A stretch of 64,000 bases of DNA from positions 1,488,001-1,552,000 of the forward strand of contig NC_091281.1 of assembly GCF_042100115.1 (NCBI RefSeq), read 5' to 3'. Position 1 is the first letter of the stretch, and each line of letters starts with the position of its first letter. A model generated the notes under the pieces. The model made no database searches and was not told the DNA's origin. It saw nothing but the letters and a program-made list of their open reading frames with translations. The DNA is from Alternaria dauci (taxonomy: Eukaryota; Ascomycota; Dothideomycetes; Pleosporales; Pleosporaceae). Shown piece by piece: positions 19,570 to 31,829 of the stretch. The translations under genes were made by a program, and so were the position numbers.

Positions 19570-22071
19570 TTATCGGTTTTGACCGAGGTTCAGCCATGAC
19601 ATATCCGATTGCTCCTTCGCGTTCGGTTGCTGGTGGGGACCAGGACCCGGGAACAAGGTTGCCGAGCTTTCATGTCCAACTCTTGGTGGTGGGTAGAAAG
19701 AGTTGAACTTCGGGCTCGGCAGCGCCTGGTCAACATGTCCTCCCTGTGCGCCACCTGGACCACCTGGGAACACCGTTGCGGTGCTCTCACGATCTTGTGG
19801 GAGACCGAGACGCGGCGGCGCAGGATACATCGAGCTGAACTTGCTCTTGGGCATTTCGTCTTTCGGGGCAAGAGGCGCGTTACCAGATGGGAACATGGTA
19901 AACGTGCTGTCTCGCATGTCAGGAACAGTTGGTGAGTTGTCGCCTTGTCCAGGGTAGAAGGAGCTGAAGTTGCTCTTAGGATAGAAAGACTCTGTGCCAT
20001 CGGGGTAGTACGAGCTAGTGCCATCGAACTTGTTGGAATCGATGACCATGCTGCCAGTGTACTGACTGCTGGTCCGTCGGTCATCACCCATTGGGGTCCA
20101 GCTCTCTACTGGATTGCGTAGGTAATGACGATCGTCGTGACTGAGAGCAGATATCGAGCTAGCGTTCGAGTTCGCGCGGGCGAGCTCAGCTTGCATGGGT
20201 TGCACTTGATGTGGTAGGCCGGGTAGACTGCTGGTGGGCGTTCCAAGCGTTGGACTTCCGCTCGCCACTCGGCTCAGACGCTGCCCATCGTTGAACTTGG
20301 GGATCTCCAGCGGAGCGATATGTTGTGATGGCCGTGAACTGTACATGCGCGAATTTGTGTAATGAGATTGACTACCGGTACTTGTTCGGTCCGATGCGAA
20401 GGTCGATCGGTCGGCAGGCGGTGCACTAGCAAGGTTCGTGGCTTCGTTGTTCGCGAAATACCGACTCCAGCCGGAGCTGCGAGCTCTTGGTGCAGGCTTA
20501 GGGTTCCGACTGGAGTTCTGACGAACCATGGGCTCAACAGGCTCCGGCTTCAGGTCGAACTTGGCAAGCTCGTAGGGCTCGTTGTAGCCCTCAGAGTAGC
20601 CTAGTGGGCTAGTCTTCTTGACGAGTCCTGCTGTGCTGGCATCACTCGCGGCGTTCTTCTTGTGGCCACCACCGCGTCCTTGAATGATGGCAAGTGATGT
20701 TAGCGAGTCGTTGTTATGTTTGGGCTGGTAAGTGACGACAGATCCACCAGCCTCCTTCATGAAAGCGGCACCACGGTCGGCAAAGCTCATGCGGTCATTC
20801 TTTTCGACGTAACCTGGATTCTGCCTGCTCTTGTTCTTCCTGTACTTGAGACAGAACAAGATCAAGATTAGGATGAATGCAATCCCAAAGATTGTGCCAA
20901 GTGTGGCTCCAAGCACGGTCAGCATCTTTCCCTTATTGCTAGGAGGAGCCACAGGTGCAGCGGCTTCCCCTGTTGTACTAGCACTTGGAGTGGCCGACAA
21001 GGATGCTGTTGCGGTTGGTGTCGATGAAGCACTGGAGGACGATACGGAGTTTACCAGGACATTTTGTCCAGCAAACAATGCTGTCGCATTCATCCATGAG
21101 TTCTCCTGCGCTTCGAAGATGGCGATGGGTTCATCGTCGTTACCTCCGCTTGCGACGGTCGTGCCATCATCCCCTTGTGCCAATGAGTAGCCAGTTCGTG
21201 ATGTGTTCGGTGCGTATGTCTCGTTATACGACGACCAGTCGTCCAAGGTAACTCGCTTTACCTTGTCCCCCTTCTTGTCCCCTCCAGCGAGGGTTCCCGG
21301 GGCTGCGGGCGACCCGTCCTTGTTGATCAATAGAATTCGTTCCACGGTGTTTGGTACTGCGCTCATGTCGAACTTCTGCAGAGCGATCCTCTTGTCATTT
21401 TTGCTGGTGACTACCGAGCACTTGACGACATCTTCGTTGACAATGGGTTCTGTGAGGGTGACGCCGAGATCTTGCCATCCCGACGCCTTGTCAAACTTCC
21501 ATACCGCCGTGTTGGTCGCGCCACCACCGACTAGTAGTGCAGTGTTCGCATCCGAGTTCATAAGCATAGGATTCACAGAAGGCGGCGCGCCACCCGAGGG
21601 CGAACTCGAGACAGCGTAGGGTTCGACAGTGGAGAAGACGAACGATTCAGATGACGGGCCGTTATCGCCTTCTGTTTGTGAGCCTGAGTATACGAGAATC
21701 TCTTTTGAGTCTTCGAGGTAAACGGCTCCATGGTTTACGCGATTTTGTGTGTTCCAGCTTTCTGACCGTTGCCAATCCCACTTCTTCTTGGAGAATGTAT
21801 AGTGCATCAATCCAGGGTAATTCCAGGTTGAAGCCGTCTCGTTGACGCGACCTCCAACAATGAACAGCTTGGCCGCCTGGGCGTCCCCCTTGGGTGCTGC
21901 TTTGACGCATTGCGCTCCAGTGAGCGAGATGTCCATAGGCAACGCCTTCCATTCTGCCCCCTCTTCCAGCTTCAGCGATTGAAATCCAGATGGCGAGTAT
22001 ACGTAAAGCGTGTTATCGTAGATGATTGAGCAGTGCCCACTCAGCGGGTAAATTGGCTTTGGTAGCGACAT
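19570..22071 (-). CDS. Kelch-repeat / single-TM protein with repetitive cytoplasmic tail
   Basis: Single long exon, 833 residues. The first ~340 residues look like a Kelch or galactose-oxidase-like beta-propeller (LSGHCSIIYDNTLYVYSP; KLFIVGGRVNET; GAVYLEDSKEILVYSGS; NTALLVGGGATNTAVWKF). A Ser/Thr/Ala-rich stalk (~345-380) is followed by one transmembrane helix (LTVLGATLGTIFGIAFILIL) and a basic stop-transfer KYRKNKSR. The remaining ~420 residues are Ser/Pro-rich and disordered. They end in degenerate repeats built on F-x-S-F/M-YP and T-x-T-V/M/L-FP. The layout suggests an extracellular propeller and a cytoplasmic tail, as in fungal surface sensors. No signal peptide starts the frame (MSLPKPIYPLSGHCS), so either an upstream exon is missed or targeting uses the TM alone. 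Function unknown; membership of a widespread fungal family is inferred. Confidence 0.78.
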   Translation of the reverse strand: MSLPKPIYPLSGHCSIIYDNTLYVYSPSGFQSLKLEEGAEWKALPMDISLTGAQCVKAAPKGDAQAAKLFIVGGRVNETASTWNYPGLMHYTFSKKKWDWQRSESWNTQNRVNHGAVYLEDSKEILVYSGSQTEGDNGPSSESFVFSTVEPYAVSSSPSGGAPPSVNPMLMNSDANTALLVGGGATNTAVWKFDKASGWQDLGVTLTEPIVNEDVVKCSVVTSKNDKRIALQKFDMSAVPNTVERILLINKDGSPAAPGTLAGGDKKGDKVKRVTLDDWSSYNETYAPNTSRTGYSLAQGDDGTTVASGGNDDEPIAIFEAQENSWMNATALFAGQNVLVNSVSSSSASSTPTATASLSATPSASTTGEAAAPVAPPSNKGKMLTVLGATLGTIFGIAFILILILFCLKYRKNKSRQNPGYVEKNDRMSFADRGAAFMKEAGGSVVTYQPKHNNDSLTSLAIIQGRGGGHKKNAASDASTAGLVKKTSPLGYSEGYNEPYELAKFDLKPEPVEPMVRQNSSRNPKPAPRARSSGWSRYFANNEATNLASAPPADRSTFASDRTSTGSQSHYTNSRMYSSRPSQHIAPLEIPKFNDGQRLSRVASGSPTLGTPTSSLPGLPHQVQPMQAELARANSNASSISALSHDDRHYLRNPVESWTPMGDDRRTSSQYTGSMVIDSNKFDGTSSYYPDGTESFYPKSNFSSFYPGQGDNSPTVPDMRDSTFTMFPSGNAPLAPKDEMPKSKFSSMYPAPPRLGLPQDRESTATVFPGGPGGAQGGHVDQALPSPKFNSFYPPPRVGHESSATLFPGPGPHQQPNAKEQSDMSWLNLGQNR

Positions 22072-25000
22072 GATTGTGTTGATCGTAGGATGATCCGGTA
22101 ATATAGCGAACGTGATGTGAGTTTATTCTCGACTTGAGACGTGAAGTAATAGACTGATTATGATTCGACTCGGCTTCGCATGACTAGGTGCAAGGTCCAG
22201 GGATTATTATTTGTCCGAAGATGGAGGTTGACGTTGACCGCGTATGGAAAGGCGAATGCGACGATTGAAGGATACAATTCGCTCGTAATGACAAGCGTGA
22301 GATTGACTGTAGCGCAATACAGTGTTAGTATGGTCCAGCAAGTAGTAGTCGTGTCGAACGTACTCGACTCCAAGACAGATGCCGAGACCGAGCGCGACAG
22401 TGTGTTTGATATGGCGATGGAGAACAGAACGAGTCGACGAGGGCACAGGGAGCGACGGGGCAACCCTCTCTCAAAGAGGCGTAGGGGTGTACGAAGGGTA
22501 TGGCGAAATGAGAGGCAGCACAGCTCAGCGGTGTGCGGGAGTCGAGATGGAAAGCCGTCTAGGTGAGGCTGTTCAGGCACGGAGGCTGAAGCTGGGGAGA
22601 GACAGGTCAGCCTGAGCGAGAAGGAGACGTCCAACCGGCCGCTGCGAGGGTCCGTTCGCGCTCACGGTCGTGCAAGGGCGGCACTTGGGTGGGCTTGGGC
22701 ATCTCCCAAATGGCCTAAGCGGCGACGGCACGAGCGAGGTGGTGACCATGCACACGAAGACGGTCAGGGGTAAATGGTGAGACAAACCAATGACGCTGCG
22801 CAGCTGTCGTCGTTATTCGCCAGTGCCCCTGGCCTTAACCAAGAATACTTAGCGTTCATCTTAGCCAAGACACATGCTTGCAGCGAAGAAACAGCCCCAG
22901 TGTCGGAACATGTCCCTAGGTTTCTGTGCGATTGCAGCACCAGCAGAATCTGCACGGTGAGGATGTTGAGAGTTGCGGGGTCAACGGCCAGCAGTACCCG
23001 ACGCTACCGGACGCCGTTCTGGCAGCCATCGAAATGATGCCATCAAACCAGCTCCAATAGTTGCTGCTGTGCCGATCTTGTCGCTCGTTGTGCATCACAC
23101 GCTCTTCGCGCATGAAACTTCCATAACAAGGGTTCTGATCATTTCCGCTCCTACGATCACTTCACGAATCAAGACATACCGCCTCGCTCCTTGCCTCTTT
23201 CTGCTCGCCTGTCGCGCGCCATCCCGAGATGGGACGTTGTGCTTCGGAGTAGAGAGATTTGGAAAGTCGGCTCCGTAGACTCGACCCCATTGCCGGCGCT
23301 CGTACATGTGCCCAAAAACGTGTACAGCCGTATACGCATGCACGCACAGTGGTACCTATCGATAGTGCGCATTCAGACGATGTCCCGGGAGCCATGGCGA
23401 ACAGTTTGGCGGAGCTAGGCATGCTGTGCACTTTGTGCTCGCTCCTAGCTTCCTGTGAGGTTTACGCACAATTAGTCGCCGATGTCGGTATCGCGTACTG
23501 TCGTCGCACCTTTCATCACATTCCCATATCGACGATTCGAAGATATTGACTGTGATGGCATGGTGGCAATAAAAAGCGAGAGGCGCGCGCTCAGGTGGGC
23601 GGCTTCGTGGTGGGTGGCGAGATACGAAAGACCCTCTAGCGGACACCTGAAACAGAATCTACGGTCCTTCTCACGGATGCATGGCCTGACTCAGCTAGGA
23701 ACACGCCAGCTGCTAACCACGCGCTCTACGTTGTGAGCGCAATACGATGGCTCCAACACCAACGATCCATTGCTGTCTACGAAATCGCTAGCGATCACGA
23801 AATCTTCTAAATGCTACTAAAAACGTCTTCCATGCAGCCAACCTTGACGGTGACCACGTTGGTGGCGCTGTGCACATCGTTATTAACCATTTGGCTGCCT
23901 ACCCCGCCAACAGCACTGAGTTGGGACAGCAATATCCGGCTGCGTACTAGGAAGGCATAGGATGCAGCTGGCCGTCATCAATGTCATGCAAGCTGCAAAC
24001 GACATTCCTTCAGACTCGTCAACCAACGGCAAAACAACTCTCTGGCAGCTAACAATACACCAAGCAATCCCGGTTCCACACACTGGCAAGTTTCTAGCCA
24101 GATTTTGGATCTTGCTTTCCCACGTTACCCAGCCCCAGGCGTCCTGTCCAAACTCTACTGTGTATTTATTTTGATGCCTTGGGCTTCAAGGGAAGGTCTA
24201 CGGCGTGGACGGGATCCGGAGTGTTTGAGCGAGACGGCTTGTCCCTACCCACATGTTCGCTATGCGAAACACTATATCCGCTGCCACCACGCGATATTCT
24301 GTTTCGCAGCGATACGCCTGCTAATTAGTTCTTTGTCATTCGACTAAGCCGGCAAGTTTCGTCATGCGTCTTTGGGTCTGAGGAAACACACGTGTCCGAG
24401 CATCATATCTTCTATCGATTGTCATGCGTGCGCAGATTCCCATGCGTCGGAGATTGGAGTGAACGGCAAGCGAACGGCACTTGCAGCTGTCACATCCATC
24501 ACGTCGGGCCATACGAAAAAGCATCGAGACGTTAGGACCCGTGTGGGAACAAGCAAAGTCGCGGATCGCGACGTTCGATCTATGTTCGGCTACGTTTCGT
24601 TTGAAGGGAGTTGCTTTCTCAAACGAACTGTTACCACGAGACGAGGAACCGTTATCGCGGGTGCTCGCAATTTCATGACAGACTTCATTATATATTGTCC
24701 CACATATGCTAGTCAGTCAACATATCTTGATTGCGGAATGGTCTCATCGTATAAGTGGTAATAACTTTCTCTCTAGTCGGAACGAATCAAGTCTGCACAC
24801 GATCAAGGTGCTGAATTATACTTTGAACCCTCCGGCACTTACACGCCATCAATGCTGCTTTGACATTGGCCTATTCAAGGACACTGCGCTTACGGTGTGC
24901 ATGCACTTGTATCTGAAATATCGGCGCCATCTACCTGCATATGCGGTCAAATCTACCTAGGTACGACATGTCAGATATGCGAGAAGCGTGAGATTTGCGT

Positions 25001-26858
25001 ACCACGCCACCCTCAGTGCTGACCCGACATGCGTATTCTGGATATACAATTATAGACCTCAATTGCTACATGCTTCTTTCGCTTGGACGGAAGATGGGTA
25101 TCGAACAGCCATGATTTCTTCTTGTCTTGTGTCGGATAAGATGACGCTCCTGCAGCTATGTCACACCGTAAATGTATTGGCTGTATTTCTTCTTCAAGCA
25201 TTTCAGAAGATTATGTAGGTAAATGGTGTAGTTCAGAAGAAGGACAACATTCCTGGTAGCAACCGAGAATACTAATGATACAGATACTAGCGGAAGCTTA
25301 GACAGAGAAGACATCGCTGTTCATGCTGTTTGAATCTGTGTGTGCAACAGGACATACCGTTTCGGGTAAGACACGAGCATATTTTAGTTCAAATAGCATC
25401 GTTGTTCAATACGAATATTACCCGCATCTCGTAACCAGTCTTCGTATCCAAACATAGCACGTCGTAAACACAATTATCCTGCATTTTCCAAATGCCACGA
25501 ACAATGCAAAATGTAACGAGTATTCGTACTTTGAATCAAAATCTTTAACATTTAGAATACGTGTCTCATTACAAAAAGGGTCCAACGAGCTGTCCAACCA
25601 CAGCGGGCCGGCTCTCCCAGCGGGTGTGGTGTCCATCCCTCGTGTACTCCTTCCATGCCTTTTCTAGCCCATTCGCCACGCATCCGCTATGTCAATCCAG
25701 CCCTCAGCCACCATCAGCTAGCACGAAATCTGTCTCCGTCTCTCCACACTCCGATTCGTTCCCACACCTCGCAGTAGTCCGTCACGTTTAATACGGAATC
25801 AACACCGTCGCGAAGTGTCATCGACTAGTCTCGCAGACGTTAACCCTTCCCATCCCCTCCGCTTGGGCACCCTTCGCGTCGACGCGAAGCAGGTGCATGG
25901 TAGTAGTGGCATCATGCAGTAGCCGAAACAGTAGCAGATGTGCACCACGCCACCACGGATCTGTCGGATACACGAAAGATGCAGGTCGGTGGTACGAAGG
26001 AACCAGTAGAGAAGCCAGGACGGATCAAGACACTGTTGAAGCTGTAGGAGAAGCAAGAAAACAGACGGCTAAGGAGGATTGGAGATGGGCAAATTGTATT
26101 GTTATATAACCATTCATGGAGCTGGATTTCTCCAAGAGACCAGTCGAGAGCGCATACCAGGCTCTTATGAGCACAGCTCCAGAGTTGTGATTGAACGTCT
26201 GGAGAGGTTCCGACGACCTGGGAATCGGGATCTCGGAGAATCGTGAAACCATGGGCATGGTCACACGGAAAAGCCACCACAGATGCATCGCAGCTGGGTG
26301 GCACGCGGTAGTTTGTCAAACATCAATCCAGCTTAATCCGAAGCCTGGCATTCGATATGACAGGTGTACTGCATCGTATACACAAACTGGCTGTGTAAGT
26401 GTGGGAATGTGTCTCACCATCAAACCATCTCCTTCATCGAAAACTCTCGAAGACGGTCTGCAGGCGAGCGACAACTATTGTCGTCTGGCATTATTCTCCG
26501 CTAGTCGTATAGCTCACTTCAACCATTAATCGGTTGGTGAGTAGATATTCTAGCGTGGGCAAAAGGGACCTCACGTGCATGCTATCACGGCGACGGCTGG
26601 AGTAACAAATCTCATTCGTTGCCAAACTCCAATCCATCGTGGTATCATTTCGAACAGAAAACTTCGACGGGGCCGCATGACGGCAAGTCCATTGTTCGAG
26701 CTAGAAGCCGGTGTAACGCCCTGCTTTTCCATGCGCGTATCGCATGCCCAGACCGTGAACCCATGATATGCATTTCATCCACTACGGACGGGGATGCTCG
26801 TGTCGATGTCCCTCGTCGTCGTGGTGTGTGTCGTCAACCAAGGAAAGCGTTGATACGC
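22072..26858. other. Gene-poor 4.8-kb stretch
   Basis: No frame here carries a recognisable domain, a signal peptide with a plausible mature protein, or a convincing set of introns on either strand. The longest frames (for example plus 22180-22566, plus 24372-24761, minus 26319-25912) read as random sequence. Base composition is mixed, without the strong A+T bias of the block near 59 kb. The left ~600 bp are probably the Kelch gene promoter and leader; the right end is the RPL26 3' region. A lncRNA or a fast-evolving short gene cannot be excluded. Confidence 0.5.
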
Positions 26859-27421
26859 TTATGCCTCCCTCTGCTTCTTCTTCTCCTCGCGGCCGGCGCT
26901 CTTGCGCTCCAGGATTTGCTCACGGTCCTTGTCGAGCTTGAGCTTGGTGATGACGACCTTGGAGGGAGCGATGGGGATGGGAACGGACTGGCCGTTGCTC
27001 TTCTCGCGGACGACTGCGTTGTGACTTAGCATACCTGTCGATATGTGAGGATAGAGGGGTACGCACTGCCGTTGACGTGGAGGCAGTACTTGAGGCGGTA
27101 GACGGAGGAGACCTTGCCCTCACGTCCCTTGTTGGAGCCGCGGACAACGGTGATCTCGTCCTGGAAAAAGTCAGCATACGACAGCACCGGGGCGAAGACT
27201 CTGGATACTCACATCCTTGCGGATGGGAATGCTGCGCACTCCGTGCTTCTCGCGGAGCTCCTTACTCAAAGGCGCCTGAAGGTTGTTAGAACATGTCTCC
27301 TGCAATGTTCCAAGTCTCTTCATACGCTCATGATGACCCGACGCACACTACTCGGCGCACTGAAGTGTGCCTTTCGCGATTTGCGGCGAGAGCTCGCGAC
27401 CATTGACTGGACCTTGGTCAT
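26859..27421 (-). CDS. RPL26: Cytosolic large-subunit ribosomal protein uL24 (L26)
   Basis: Four exons: 27421-27326, 27275-27213, 27160-27067, 27013-26859, giving 135 residues. Introns are 50, 52 and 53 bp. The product starts [20 protein letters not shown] and contains the KOW motif region ([20 protein letters not shown]), [19 protein letters not shown], and a basic C terminus ending KKKQREA. This is the full eukaryotic L26 length. No single frame shows the gene because it is broken by three small introns. High Arg/Lys content and C-ending codons fit a highly expressed gene. It is divergent from the C2H2/AT-hook gene. Confidence 0.95.
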
Positions 27422-27855
27422 TTTTGCTGTGGAATTGGCGGGTTGTCGGGTTAGTAGACAAAGTTCGTGTCGCGATCGCAAAAATTGGAGTTCTGAGATG
27501 TGCCTTGGCTGGGGCAGGTTCGCTTCGCTAGCGCGACCGGAGAAACTGTTCTACCGCTGCCGAACGGTCCGGCCACGAAGTCGCGTCTGCACCGTTTGCC
27601 GCATTTGCCGAGAACGTCATCCAGGACGCGTCGCTAATACCGAGCCTTCGACCAGCGACGTACAGGCTGCGCATAGTCGTGCAGGCAATCTATTGCATGT
27701 GAGGGTGTAGAATTATTACCATTTATACCGACCTGAGACCCCGCACCGAAGACACCCTCTGCCCCTTCACGCGAACTACACCCTCCATGCACTTGTCCGA
27801 CCCCACCCACATAGAAGCTGCAGAAAGGCCTCCAGGCTTCTAGGCAGACGCTGAC
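27422..27855. promoter_or_regulatory. Divergent promoter of RPL26 and the C2H2/AT-hook gene
   Basis: 434 bp between divergent start codons. No gene seen; no specific site assigned. Confidence 0.5.
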
Positions 27856-30800
27856 ATGCCCTCGAACAACTACAACCCGTACAGCTACCCGTATCAACAG
27901 AGTTCAGCGCAACAGTACTCGGCTTATCAGACGGCATCTGCCGCGAACAATGTCGCGCAACCCTCCCACCCATACAAACAGCCACCGACAACCCAGGCGC
28001 AGGACTACATGTCCTATCAGTCGCAGTCGTACGCGAATCAAATCGGTGGATATGGCACGGCACAAGACAACTCATGGGGTAACAGCAACTATGGAGGGAC
28101 ACGAGAGGCAACCAGAGGCGCTGCCGAAGTGCTGCGTAATATGAGTAATTCGACGTCGTATACGAACAACGCTGCGCCTACGAACATCCAATCCGGTACC
28201 ACCGCGACCACCACCGCCTCCTCACACACCAGCTGCTATGCCGCCCGCAGCTCGCACTCACCCTTGGTGCAAGCGCAACAATCCCATACCGTCTACGAGC
28301 AATCGCAAGCGCGACCACGCAGCGTCAACAACAATCGTGCGCAGCCAGCAACGCGGAACTTGCCATCACCGGCCACGGCGGCGGGTTACCCTCCGCAGAG
28401 AGCCCCAACGATATACAATTCGCAACAGCGGCGCTCTGCCAGTCCAGCCCAGCCTCAGTACAACACCGCGCCTGTTAGTAATGCGGGAAGCGCGGGCATG
28501 GCTGCTACGACGACCCAACAGTATGGCGACTACAGCGCTCGACAGCTTGCTAGTGGAGAACCCTCGCGTAACTCTCAGAACGCAACATCGTCGACGGCTT
28601 ACAATTACGGTAAAGCGCAAATGCCTTCCGCAATCGCGCCGCCTGCGCCGGCACTGCCCATCAGCATGGTAGACACGTACAGTGCTCAGAGCACTACCAC
28701 AGTAGACCCAATGGCAGTCTACGACCCATGGCCAGAATACCAGCGAAAGCAGGCCGCACAAAAAGCGATCGAAGAGGCAGCGCGCGCAGAAGAAGAGAAG
28801 CGCGTGGAGGAGACGCGTCAAATAGAGGAGCAGAAGAAAGAGGAGGCTAGGTTACGCCAGTCACAGCCAAAGTCGGAAGGAAAGAAAGCTCAAACGCAAC
28901 AAACAAGTGCCCCAGAAGCGGCACCTGCAATGCCAAGCGACTCCGATGGTCCTGGTGAAGCACTGGAGAGTGAGATTCGAGCAATGATGGCCAAGATGAG
29001 GGAGCTGAATAGCAAAGACCCAGCACTTCTAGCACGAATCTGGGAAGAAGAACGCAGGGCGAGAGCGCCCAGATCTCCCACTGCGGACGATAGACCCGCA
29101 CGTCAATCTACTACTCCGCAACCCGCACAAGCTGCTCAAGCCTCCACTCCGCAAGTTACGAACTCGAAGAAAAAGGCGGCACCCAAACAACCGGCGAATG
29201 CGAGTGCTCCGAAGCCAGCGACTCCCACCATAGCCCAAGCAATCCCTGTCAAGCCGGTACAACCGAACGGCAGCAATACTCGGCCAATGGGCAACTCGGT
29301 TTGGCCGCCTGAGAAGAAGGCTCATCTGGCGAGCGCAGCAGCGGCATATCTCAACGCCCAGAATGCTGCCCACAGCGTCGAAACCGGGCAGATATTGAGT
29401 CTGCTGAACAGTAACCCTTCCTACATCCAACTATGCGAACAACTAGAGAAGATGGGGTTAAAGCTAGACCGCGCTGTGTTCGCGAAGAGCTTACTTACAG
29501 CGGTACCAGATGTGAATTCAGCATCTCGCAAATCTGTACAGCCTGCACCAGTTCCTGTCCAGAGACCACCGGTTCCACCTGCTGTCATGAAGAAGGATGT
29601 TGCGACTCCTGTTGCGCCAAGCCCACAATGCGCACCCGCAACTCCCTTACCAGCAAACGGAAGCTCTTACTCGTCTGTTCCAGGCAGTGCATCGCCCGCA
29701 CCTGCACCTGTCGCCGAGATGGTGCCGATCAAACCCGAGCTGAGGAAACCAGCAAACAAAGAAGAGGCAGCACGAAAGCGCAACTTGAGTGACTTGGTCG
29801 ACTTGACTCAGTTGTCAGAAGAAGAAGACATGGGGCCACCGCAGAAGAAGATAAATTCGGGCTCATACGCGTCTCCATACCCTCATCTCCAAGACACCAT
29901 GGCCATGGATCAGGAGCCTTCTACTCCGAACTTTCCCATCGCGAGTACTCCTTCCTATCAGCCTCAATCATCTGCGCCCCAGCCGATGCAGACCTCCAAT
30001 GAACAATTTCGTCATCGAAGTATTGTTGAACCATTGGACAAGAAGAAGGCCCTTCGTCGCAACACTTACAACCCTGCAACAATAGCACGAGATGTGCTCC
30101 TCGCCTGTGGAAGGCATCCATTCGAGCGCAGTTTGAATCAACATCTAGATGGGTTGAGAGCAACGTTACCGCAAATAGGGTTCGATTCAGATCTGAGTAC
30201 AGTCAAGTGGGACTTGATCGACCCAGGAAGACCTCCGCCGGGATATTTCAAAGACGGTGTTCAAGCCTTGACCGAGGATGCAGACGATGAAGAGGATGCT
30301 TCAGACGACGAGAACGAGTCGCGCGCCCGGGCTCCGCCAAACACGATTGGCGGTGAAGGTGGGGCGCACAAGGCCCAAGCTCTGCCTGAAGCAATCAATC
30401 CGTTTAAGCAGAAGCGCCGCGGTCGTCCTCCGCGACACTCTTTCCCCGACGGTGCACCAGCGACACCCAAGCGTCCGAGCAATCCTGCTTCTATGAGTTC
30501 AAGTGTGCCCCGTCCTACCTCTGGTGCCGCTGGAGTTGGGTATCAAGCTTTCCGGTCGGCCACAGAGTATGGACCTGATGGAAAACCACTTCCCAAGAAG
30601 AAGGGGCGGCCAGTTGGATGGAGGAAAGCAATTCATGGATCTCCTGCTGCACAAGCTCAATTGTCAGCGAATCGTTTTACCGGCCCTCAGAAGAAACACC
30701 AACCAACGCAGCCAAGCGCTCTGCGCAACGAACCCATACGTATCAGTTCCAGATCACCAAGTGTTGCGATCAGTCTGCCGCGATACCAGTCGTACAAATG

Positions 30801-31477
30801 CAAGTGGCAGCATTGCCAGGCTGATCTACACAACCTAGAGACGCTCCAAAAGCATGTTTACAAGGTACATCGCAAGGAGACAGCTCACAATACCTTGGAA
30901 TGCTTGTGGGATGATTGCAGTAAAGAGGTCACCAACTACGATCCTATGACCAACATGAGCATTGAGCGCCATCGGCCGTATTCCTTCGACCTAGAGAGCA
31001 ACTGGCGTGATCATGTACAGCAAGCCCACATTAGTCCGCTATCGTGGCAGCTTGGTGATGGACGGACCGCCGGTCTCTCTGGTAAGGAAGACAATTAGCA
31101 GAGTGAAATAGTTGCAACTGAAGAGAATATATATTCTAACACGCTTGACTGCAGACTCGCACGATTCTGAGGCCTATCTCAGCGATGCACAAGGGCGACA
31201 GGTCACCCCACGCATCACTGTCGACCCCGCACGCATAGAAGCACTGAGCATGTCGCCACAGGCACCGATCGCTAGCGGTCGCGGTCGCGGACGTCCACCC
31301 AAGCGCACAGCGGATCAAGAAGCCCGTGATGCACATGACAGGCTCGTCTCGCTCAAGAAGCGCATTGGTGGACCTGGGATGGATCGTGGAGGTGTAACAC
31401 TCGCGAACGATAAGCGTCGAAGAGGCTTTATTGAGAGCGATGAGACGGAGGAAGAGCTGGTAGATGTTGAGGATTGA
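27856..31477 (+). CDS. Large disordered C2H2 zinc-finger protein with AT-hooks
   Basis: Two exons: 27856-31081 and 31155-31477 (73-bp intron, branch TTCTAAC), giving 1182 residues. The N-terminal ~270 residues are rich in Gln, Asn, Tyr, Ser and Ala (prion-like). A Glu/Arg/Lys coiled coil follows (~300-345). A conserved-looking block lies near residues 730-800 (RRNTYNPATIARDVLLACGR). Three AT-hook-like basic motifs are present: KRRGRPPRHS, KKKGRPVGWRK and, in exon 2, GRGRGRPPKR. Two C2H2-type fingers are visible: CKWQHCQADLHNLETLQKHV with a following H, and CLWDDCSKEV followed by the distant pair in WRDHVQQAH. The parts suggest a chromatin or DNA-binding nuclear protein. I do not recognise a characterised orthologue. 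Confidence 0.83.
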
Positions 31478-31829
31478 AAACTTTGGATTCAATGTGCGGC
31501 TCATCTTGCTTGCGCATTGGATAATTTTGTGCAATTACGCGTATACCCATAGCATGAACAGGGCGCACCGGAAATCTTATTAGGTGCGCAAAGGGACACA
31601 AGCAGGCATCCCTTCGTGCCCAGAGGCGGCAAAATACAGTTAATCCAAACATTTTGAAATCTGTCAGCGGTCACTTCGCCGCGTTGCGTACGCCAAAACT
31701 CCATGCTTCCATTTGGTGAGCCTCTCCCTGATTCGCAATTGATATCCTTGGTCCCTCACACAGCCCGTTCCCATGCAACAACGGTCTTGCCCAAGTGTCC
31801 TTGAGTAGTACGTATGCACAGCGCAACTC
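31478..31829. other. Convergent 3' intergenic region
   Basis: About 350 bp between the stop of the C2H2/AT-hook gene and the stop of OST4. Nothing recognised. Confidence 0.5.

Noticed and set aside
27634..27897. Minus frame in the RPL26/C2H2 divergent promoter
   Set aside because: It overlaps the start of the C2H2 gene and has no protein-like features.
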